Assembly (NCBI GenBank): GCA_025201765.1
Contig: MU623617.1
Location: forward strand, 1-26,887
Reading direction: 5' to 3'
Origin: Daldinia sp. FL1419
Taxonomy: Eukaryota; Ascomycota; Sordariomycetes; Xylariales; Hypoxylaceae
DNA: 26,887 nucleotides
Part shown: positions 19,791-26,887 of the stretch, piece after piece
How positions within the stretch are numbered: position 1 is the stretch's first letter
How the letters are laid out: every line of letters starts with the position of its first letter
Program-made: the position numbers and the translations under genes
Notes under the pieces: generated by a model
The model's input: the letters and a program-made list of their open reading frames with translations, nothing else
What the model was told of the DNA's origin: nothing
Database searches by the model: none

Positions 19791-21337
19791 AATCCAGAAC
19801 TTCTTTTATTAGGAAGATTCTACCGCAATAATAGCTTCCAATTAGAACTATATTAAAGAAAATAATAAATTTCTTAAAAATATTATATAAATTATATATA
19901 AAATTATATAATTATTATAATATATTAAAATATAAAAAAAACCATTAAATTATATTTTAAACCTTTAAAAATAAAAGAATATTAAATATTATAATTATTT
20001 AGGAACTTTATTTTAATAATAAAAAATTAAATTACCCCTAATTTAATAATTATAAATTAATATAATATAATATAAATTAAACTATAACTTATATATATAA
20101 AAGAATTAACCTAAAAAAAAATAGATTATAATTAGGCTATAATATTAACCCAGATAAAATTTAATATCCTTACTATTTAATTAATATATATAAAATTAAA
20201 TTTTAACTACAAATATTTACCATTATTAAAATTAATATTAAAAAACCTTCAAAATATAAATATAATAATAAGAAATTTTAATATATATTATTCTTTATAA
20301 AATAAAAAAGAAAGAATATCCTAATATACTTCCAAAATCCTTAAACTAATAATTTAATAAAACCTTAAATTTATTATAAAAATAAAAATAATAATTAGGT
20401 AAGTGTAGGATTATAGGGATTTAATATTAAATTTAATATAAGTAAATAAAAGATTTAAATATTTAAAATTAAAGTTTCTTAATTAAAAAAGATTTAATTA
20501 AAAAGAATTTAATTATATTATTTAATATTTTAATATTATTATATTAAATCCAAATTTAATCCAGAATTGATTTAAATTGGAAGGTTAGGTGTAAAAACAT
20601 TTAAATAAAACATTTATAAAAATGGAAATATAAAATACAAATATATTAAAAAAATAAATAATTTTAAAAGACTTAATAAATATATGGAATATTTTATTAA
20701 AAAATTAAAAAAAGATGATTTTAATTATAATCCTACATTATGTCTAATTTATAATATAATTAATATTATAATAAAATAACAAAATTAAAATATTTTATAA
20801 AAAAGTAAAAAAATGTATAAATAATGGATAAATTAAAAAATATAAAGATATTAAAAAACCCTTAATAAGGTTTAAATAATATTAAAAAAAATTATAAATA
20901 AAATTAAAAGAAATAATTAGAAATTGACCCTAATAAAAATTTTAAAAAATAATAAAATCTTATAAAAAATAAAAAAAATAGGTTAAATTGTGTAATTAAT
21001 AACCTATTAAAAAAAACCTTTTGATATTATATCATCAATTTAATAAAAAATCATAAATTATAAATAAAAAAGAAAAAAAATAATATTAAAAGAGAAATTT
21101 TTCTCAAATTTTACAACTAATTTATTTAATATTTCCAATCCCACCACATAACCAGAAAAACCCCAAAAAAATAAATTTAATATATTTAAAAAAAATAAAA
21201 TTAAAAAAATAAAAATAATTCTAAAAATAATCAAATTATGGAAAATTATTAATAAAGATTTATTACTAATAAAATTCCTTAAAATATATAAAAAATAATT
21301 ATTTAAAACATTTATTATAATTATAATATAAATCTTT

Positions 21338-21512
21338 GTAAGGGACCGAACATGATAAGAACAGTTGTCAGACATTATTAATAATGCCTTAATAAGCTTT
21401 TTGAAGGTTTGAAAACCCTGAAAAAATTGCAACAAAATCTTAATAATTGATTTCCAGAATTGCGCCGGAAAGGCGTAGTCACGTTCTTTGTACCATTCCT
21501 TATTTTTAATAA
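21338..21512 (-). pseudogene. spared coding-like fragment in the repeat arm
   Basis: Composition is close to normal for about 175 bp. On the minus strand it is open without a stop and reads KEWYKERDYAFPAQFWKS, then IIKILLQFFQGFQTFKKLIK and ALLIMSDNCSYHVRS. The frame continues to 21058 through AT-rich sequence that yields only Ile/Phe/Leu/Asn, so the hydrophobic tail is a mutation product rather than a membrane protein. I do not recognise the family; a transposable-element protein is likely because the other copy is repeated and mutated. Confidence 0.4.
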
Positions 21513-21930
21513 ATAAATTATTTTTATAATATATAATTATATTGGGATTATAATTTTAATATAATATAATATTAAAATATTATATTAAATTGAAGATATT
21601 ATAATAATTTTTAATAAAAGGATTAAAATATTTAAAAAAGGTTAATAATAGAATAAAATTAAAATAATAATAAAATACCTATAAATATATAAACTTTTTT
21701 TTGTTTAATATAATATATATATATAAAAATAAAGTAAATTTTTTAAGGTAATATTAGATTATGAATATAATAAATATAGTAATATTATATTATAATATTG
21801 TAAAGTATAAATAAGGTATATAAAAAAGATTAAAATTAATTAGGAAAGGTTATAAATTAATAATATTATTTTAAACCATTTTAAAAAATAAATATAATAT
21901 TGTGATATTAAAGAGAAGGTTAAAATTAAA
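21338..21930 (+). repeat. left arm of large inverted repeat, partly spared
   Basis: The reverse complement of 24820-25400 aligns to this segment over nearly 600 bp with small gaps, for example AGGGACCGAACATGAT against AAGGACCAAATATAAT. The differences are overwhelmingly C-T and G-A. The two arms lie about 2.9 kb apart and enclose element X copy 2, the LTR-B array, repeat D and a second inverted repeat. Confidence 0.8.
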
Positions 21931-22130
21931 TCCAGGATGAAGCCGGTAGCCAAAAGTGTAATTTAATTCCAATAGGAAGTGGACGAAGTTTGGGTATCAA
22001 ATAAGTGTAATTTATTTAAATTATTTTTAATAGATTTAATAGATTTAATAAATTTAATAGATTTAATAGATTTAATAGATTTAATAGATTTAATTTGATT
22101 TAAATAAGTTTTTAAATTATTATATCTTAT
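21931..22130 (+). repeat. element X, copy 2, uninterrupted, with 9-bp satellite
   Basis: It matches the inverse of 7607-7960 without the solo LTR. It runs from TCCAGGATGAAGCCGGTAGC through TTCCAATAGGAAGTGGACG to about eight units of the 9-mer AGATTTAAT (22029-22092) and then TTTGATTTAAATAAG. The 7607 copy has only about two of the 9-bp units. Confidence 0.8.
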
Positions 22131-22190
22131 ATTTTTAATTAAATTTCTTTTTTAATTATTTTTATAATTGAGTTACCTTAATTATATAAG

Positions 22191-22216
22191 TTTTTTTTTT
22201 TTTTAAGGGGGGGGGG
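22191..22216. repeat. T14-AA-G10 homopolymer tract
   Basis: Fourteen T, two A and ten G in a row. A ten-base G run is striking in sequence otherwise stripped of G and C, and such runs are prone to length change or assembly error. Confidence 0.8.
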
Positions 22217-22289
22217 TTTATAGAAGGTTGTAGTGTAATTATATAATTGAATAATGTAATTATGTAATTGAAGTTGTAAGATTTTATTA

Positions 22290-23750
22290 ACTTCTATAGA
22301 ATTAACCTTTCTAAGGTTTCTATAGGTTTTTTAATATGTAAATAAGCCCTTAAAAGTTGTTTTCTTATTTGATCAGCTTAAGTTCTCAAGTATAAAATTA
22401 TTAGTTTTTCTATAACAATAAGTTGGGGTGATAGGGCCAGGACAAAGTCCGCCCATCTAACCCTTCTACAGGCTTTTTAATACGTAAATAAGCCTTTAAG
22501 AGTTATTTTCTTATCTAATTAGCTTATGTTTTCAAATATAGAATTGTTAGTTTTTCATAGAGTTTTGTACAATAAAAATATAGGGTTAGGGTATATTTTA
22601 TAGGAGTTATTAGAGTTTTTATTTAATTAAAGCTTATATTTAATATAAATAAGCTTTTAAAAGTTGTTTTCTTGTTTAATTAGTTTAAGTTCTCAAGCAT
22701 AAAATTATCAGTTTTTCTATAGTAATGAATTAGGGTGATAGGGCCAGGATAAAGTCCGCCAATCTAACCTTTTTAAGTAAGGTTTCCATAGGTTTTTTGA
22801 TATGTAAATAAGCCTTTAAAAATTGTTTTCTTATTTGATTAGCTTAAATTAGGATATATCCAATTATCAATTTTTCTATAGAGATTTATACAATGAAATG
22901 CAGGGCATATCTTGTTAGAACTATTAGAGTTCTTATTTAATATAAATAAACCTCCATAAATTATTTTCCTATCTAATCAATTTAAAAGTATTAAATCATT
23001 AATTTTCCATAGAATTTCGTACAATAAAAATGTAGGGTTAGGGTATATTCTGCAAGAATTCCTATTTAATTAAAATTTATATTTAATATAAATAAACCTT
23101 TAAAAGTTATTTTTTTATTTGATTAGCTTAAGTTCTCAAGCATAGAATTATTAATTTTTAAAACCATAGAATTTCATACTATAAAAGTGTAGGGCATATC
23201 CTACAGGAGTTCTTATTCAATTATAGCTCCTGTTTAATTAGAGTTCTTGTTCAATTAGAACTCTTATTCAATTAAAGCTCATATTTAATATATAAGCCCT
23301 TAAATATTGATTTTTATTTGATCAACTTAGGTTCTCAAGCACAAAATCATTGGTTTTCCCATAGAGATTTGTACGATAAAACTGCAGGAGCTCCTGTTCA
23401 ATTAGAGCTCTTGTTCAATTAGAGCTCTTGTTCAATTAGAGCTCATATTCAATATATAGGCCCTTAAGTGTTGATTTTTGTTTGATCAGCTCAAGTTTTC
23501 AAGCATAGAATCGTCAGTTTTCCATAGAGCTTCGTACGATAAAACTGTAGGAGCTCCTGTTCAATTAGAGCTCTTGTTCAATTAGAGCTCATGTTCAACA
23601 TAAATAAACCTTCAAAAGTTGTTTTCCTGTCTGATCAGCTCAAGTTCTCAAGGATAGAATCGTCAATTTTTAAAACCATAGAATTTTGTACGATAAAAGT
23701 GTAGGGTTAGGGCATATCTTGCAGGAGCTATTAGAGCTTAAATTCAATAT
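22290..23750 (+). repeat. tandem array of units of about 150 bp related to LTR B
   Basis: About nine to ten head-to-tail units run up to repeat D. Each starts with TATAAATAAGCCC and a GTTGTTTTCCTGTCTGATCA block, then AGTTCTCAAGCATAGAAT. Type 1 units go on with a hairpin block GGGCCAGGACAAAGTCC (22430 and 22737). Type 2 units go on with TACGATAAAACTGTAGG, GGCATATCCTGCAGGAGC and GTTCAATAT. The TATAAATAAGCCC and GGCATATCCTG...GTTCAATAT parts are those of LTR B at 6255-6570. Later units are better preserved than early ones. The 17-bp end piece TTAGAGCTCTTGTTCAA is itself multiplied near 23221-23280, 23390-23450 and 23545-23600. Confidence 0.85.
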
Positions 23751-24056
23751 AAATAAGTTGTTTCCTATCTGATCAGCTCAAATTCTTATTAATGAAAAAG
23801 ATGTACCCAATCATAAATGTTTTCTTAAACTTTAAATTTTTAATATGTTTTTTTTTACCCCTTATCAACTTATCAACCACCTTATCAGCTCTAATCAGCT
23901 CTTATCAACTTATCAATTATTATCAATTTCTTATCAATTTCTTATCAATTACTTATCAATTACTTATCAATTTCTTATCAATTTCTTATCAATTTCACAT
24001 AGTAATTTATTAGAAAGTTTCAGTATAATACACCGGACTTCATCCTGGATAAAAAT
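23725..24056 (+). repeat. repeat D, right copy, with 11-bp minisatellite
   Basis: It is a direct match to 281-574. The minisatellite at about 23908-23998 has roughly eight units of TTATCAATTTC with some TTATCAATTAC variants. It ends with CACCGGACTTCATCCTGGAT. The front part is the last unit of the LTR-B array. Open stretches of 73 and 77 codons here (repeated YQFLINFLSI) are translations of the minisatellite. Confidence 0.85.
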
Positions 24057-24061
24057 AAAAA

Positions 24062-24365
24062 TAAATATAATATTATGATATTAAAAAGAATATTATAAAA
24101 ATAAAAATAAATAATAGTTTTTATAAAAATATAAAGTTATTTATATATATTTATATTTTATATAAATTATATATATTTTAACTTTTTTTGGAATAATTTT
24201 TTTATAATATAATAATATTTTTATTATTTATTAAAAAAAATACTAAAATTATTTTAGATTTTATTATTGCCTTATATTTAAATTACTACCATATTATTTT
24301 ACAAAATTTAAATATTATAATATATAAAATGTTTTTTTATATTAAAATTTAATTATTTTTATTAT
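24062..24365 (+). repeat. left arm of second inverted repeat
   Basis: It pairs with the reverse complement of 24550-24850 over about 300 bp. Clear anchor blocks are AATATAAAGTTATTTATATA, TTATAATATAATAA and ATTTTAGATTTTATTATT. The spacer of about 185 bp is most of an F4 copy. Confidence 0.75.
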
Positions 24366-24377
24366 TTATTTATTTAT

Positions 24378-24600
24378 TTATTACTACCCCAATTTACCTA
24401 GAATATATTATAAGTATCCAATCCATCTTTTAATATTTATTCCGGATAGGAACCATATTCCAGAAAAAACCTACTTACCACCTATCCAAATAAATTATAT
24501 TACTATAATTTTAGCTTTATCTTATATTTTTATTAAAATTTACCTTCTAATAAAAATAATTAAACTTTAATATAGAAAAATATTTTATATATTATAATAT
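24378..24600 (+). repeat. repeat family F4, copy 4
   Basis: The best preserved F4 copy. It reads TTATTACTACCCCAATTTACC, then ATTCCGGATAGGAACC, CCAGAAAAAACCTACTTACC and CTTCTAATAAAAATAATTAA. Cytosines are kept while guanines are mostly gone, the reverse of copy 3 at 17934. Confidence 0.75.
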
Positions 24601-24850
24601 TAATTATATAAAATAATATAGTGGTAACCCAGATATAAAATAATAATAAAATCTAAAATAACTTTATTATTTTTTTTTAATAATTAATAAAAATGTTATT
24701 ATATTATAAAGAAATTATTTTAGGGGAAGGTTAAGGTATATATAATCTATATAAGGTATAAATATATATAAATAACTTTATATTTCTATAAAAAACCATT
24801 ATCTATTTTTACTTTTACAATTTTTTTTTAATATTATAATATTATATTTA
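24550..24850 (-). repeat. right arm of second inverted repeat
   Basis: This is the inverse of 24062-24365. Its outer end passes directly into the arm 24820-25400, so the right copy of the underlying element is long and the left copy at 24062 is a partial one facing it. Confidence 0.75.
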
Positions 24851-25400
24851 CTTTTTAAAATGGTTTAAAATGGTACTATTAATTCATAACCCTTCCTAAT
24901 TAATTTTAATCTTTTTTGTATGTTTTATTTATATTCTGTGATATTGTAATATAATATTATTATACCCATTATATTTATAATTTAATACTATTTTAAAAAA
25001 CCTATTTTATTTTTATATATATATTATATTAAATAAAAAAAAACTTGTGTGTCTGTAAGTGTTCCAATATTTTTTTGATTTTATTTTATTATTAACCTTC
25101 CTCAAATATTTTGGTCCCTTTATTAGAAATTATTATAACATTCTAAATTTAATATAATATTTTAATATTATGTTATGTTAGGACTATAATCCTAATATAA
25201 TTATATATTATAAAGACAATTTATTCACCAAAAATAAAAAACTATATAAAAAACGTAATTATACCTTTTTAATATAATTCCAAAAGTTAATTAATAAAAT
25301 TTTATTATAATTTTTTTAAAATTTTTAAACCTTTAAAAAATTTATTTAAAAATTATTAATAATATTTAATAATTATTTTTATTATATTTGGTCCTTTATT
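24820..25400 (-). repeat. right arm of large inverted repeat, heavily mutated
   Basis: This is the inverse of 21338-21930. Nearly every CA and TG of the spared arm reads TA here, for instance GAACAGTTGTCAGAC becomes AAATAATTATTAAAT. Confidence 0.8.
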
Positions 25401-26887
25401 TATTAAATTTATAATTTTTATATGTTTTAATAATTTCAAAAAGATTATTTATTTTAGTATTATTAATATTATAATTATTTTATAATATAATCTTATTCTA
25501 TATTTAATTTATTAATATTTGTTAATTGCAATATAAGATTTATAGGGAAATTAATTTTAAAAAGAAGTACATATGTATTACCTTATCCTTAACAATCTAT
25601 ATTATCTTTATATATTATTATTATAGCGATTTTTTATTTAAGAAATTTAATTGGTATTAAATGTTTTATTATTTTCTAATAATAGTCCGTTATAAATCTT
25701 TAATAATTTTTTAATATATTTAAATTTAAGTCCTAATAAGCATAACCTTTTGTTTAAAAATGTATTTGTTTTTATTTAAGATTTTTTGATATATATGATT
25801 GAGGAGAGTGAGGAGGAGGATGAGGAGGTGGATATGGAAGAAAATGATTTTGATAAATATGGTTTGGAGTAGGTATAGAATAATTCTGGGTAAATATGGT
25901 TTTTTTAAAAGATTTTATTAATATATTATTATTTATATTTTTTTATTTAATTATAGGTTCTTTTTATTTAATTTGAAATTTTTGGAAATATTTATGTTAA
26001 ATAAGTTATAATGTTATTTTATATATAAGTAATTAAATTTATTTAAGGAATTAATAGGTTATTAGTAGGATTTTATTAAGGTTGAATAATATTCTTTTAT
26101 AATTTATATTAATTAAAAAAGTTTTTGGAATTAAATTTTATTTAAGATAGGCCTATATTAAAATATATTTAAAATATTTAAGAATTATATATTATATTAT
26201 TTCTCTTTTACTATATTTATATTTAAAGGTATTTATTTTAAAAATCCTTTTATTAAATAAAAAGTTTTTTAATTTTATTTTTTTAATATATATTTATAAT
26301 AACATTAATATTTTATATTTTTATAAATTAAAATATTAATTATTAATTTTTATATTAAGGGATAATAATTAAATTATTGGTGTAATAATATCTTTTCTAT
26401 ATTATTCCCATCTTTCTATTTAATAATTTAAAAGTATTTTTTTAAGATATTAATATTTTTTTTATTTAATATTTTAATTAACCTTAATTTTTATAATATA
26501 TATATTTAATATTTAAATGATAATGGGGAAATCCCACCTTCTCTTAAATCTTTAAAATTCTATTTATTTTTAAATTTTCTACCCTATTTTTTAAATCTTA
26601 AAATTAAAACCTTTATTATTTATATGGAATTTAATTATTATTATTATTATATTTAAATAAAGATATATTAGAAGATAATTTAACTTTATTTCCAATTATA
26701 ATATTTTTATTATTTTATATATATTATTAATTTCTTATAAATAAATTAATTAAATAATATTTAATTTTTTAATAATATTTTTTATTTTATAATTTTGATT
26801 TAAAATATATTATATTATTATTCCATATATTATTATATTTTATATTATTTTTATATAAATTTCTTTTGTTTAGATTATATTTTAACC
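25401..26887. other. AT-rich decayed sequence to the window end
   Basis: No gene or named repeat is seen, apart from a short acidic coding relic at 25798-25872. C is scarce on the plus strand up to about 26200. It may continue the element whose end forms the inverted-repeat arm 24820-25400. Confidence 0.6.
25798..25872 (+). pseudogene. relic of an acidic protein C-terminus
   Basis: The frame from 25796 reads MIEESEEEDEEVDMEEN followed by DFDKYGLE and TAG at 25870-25872. A TAA lies about 18 bases upstream in the same frame. The GA-rich run has no C, so C-to-T change could not damage it, which would explain its survival. An acidic tail before a stop fits a transposase or other element protein, but no family can be named. 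Confidence 0.35.

Larger units (their letters stand above)
17305..26887. other. right AT-rich, RIP-like repeat compartment
   Basis: Composition drops to almost pure A+T within tens of bases of 17305 and stays so except in the array 22290-24050, a spared patch at 21338-21512 and small islands such as 18340-18430 and 19790-19840. No intact gene is present. Positions 17457-17933 and 20600-21337 hold only decayed AT-rich sequence. Confidence 0.85.

Noticed and set aside
21058..21337. Apparent multi-spanning membrane protein on the minus strand
   Set aside because: The Ile/Phe/Leu/Asn richness is what mutation toward A+T produces in any open frame; the aligned repeat copy shows the same decay.
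22430..22457. Hammerhead ribozyme or Helitron 3' end
   Set aside because: GGACAAAG resembles part of a hammerhead and the stem is followed by CTAA as in Helitrons, but the CTGATGA and GAAAC core elements are absent, and the other copies lack a consistent end or target.
23701..23712. GGGTTAGGG in the array as a telomeric repeat
   Set aside because: It is a single short match inside LTR-derived units and does not continue as a TTAGGG tract.
22290..23750. CRISPR-like array
   Set aside because: Units are about 150 bp, diverged throughout and match LTR B; the setting is eukaryotic.
23792..24078. Two plus-strand open stretches with repeated YQFLINFLSI
   Set aside because: They translate the 11-bp minisatellite in two frames and belong to repeat D.

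Overview
The window looks like a piece of a filamentous ascomycete (Pezizomycotina) chromosome with sharply two-part base composition. The evidence is spliced genes with short GT-AG introns (51-68 bp) and CTAAY/CTGAC-like branch sites, two conserved fungal housekeeping genes, and repeats that appear destroyed by C-to-T and G-to-A change, as expected of repeat-induced point mutation (RIP). The class cannot be fixed from the sequence alone.

Layout. Positions 1-8484 and 17305-26887 are extremely A+T-rich, gene-free and built of decayed repeats. Positions 8485-17304 form an island of ordinary composition with two convergent genes: a plus-strand RSC9 homologue (ARID and zinc-finger subunit of the RSC chromatin remodeler; 9046-12002, one intron near its 3' end) and a minus-strand SCP160/vigilin homologue (about 14 KH domains; 16541 down to 12508, four exons). 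A short coding-like ORF of unknown identity lies between their 3' ends on the minus strand (12036-12320). Nothing in the sequence suggests that RSC9 and SCP160 act in one pathway; they look like chance neighbours on a host-gene island.

The AT-rich flanks can still be resolved into families by comparing copies. Family A is a short LTR element at 2898-4519 with 183-bp LTRs, a 5-bp CCAAT duplication and a candidate primer site, plus a solo LTR at 7668-7847 with ATTAA duplication. Family B has LTRs of about 410-435 bp at 726-1161, 4741-5172 and 6161-6566, and a minus-strand fragment at 6800-6957. Pieces related to LTR-B make up a tandem array of units about 150 bp long at 22290-23750. Family C is an LTR of about 152 bp at 6648-6798, 8388-8484 and 17305-17456, the last two lying at the two edges of the gene island. 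Family F4 has copies near 5819, 8175, 17934 and 24378. Repeat D (281-574, 23725-24056, and inverted at 7241-7385) carries an 11-bp minisatellite. Element X is at 7607-7960 and 21931-22130. Two large inverted repeats (21338-21930 with 24820-25400, and 24062-24365 with 24550-24850) occupy the right flank.

No tRNA, rRNA, CRISPR array or intact transposon protein was found. The most unusual signals are the LTR-B-derived tandem array, a GGAC-RAA-GTCC hairpin motif shared by otherwise different repeats, a 175-bp segment that escaped mutation inside an inverted repeat, and long one-sided loss of G or of C.
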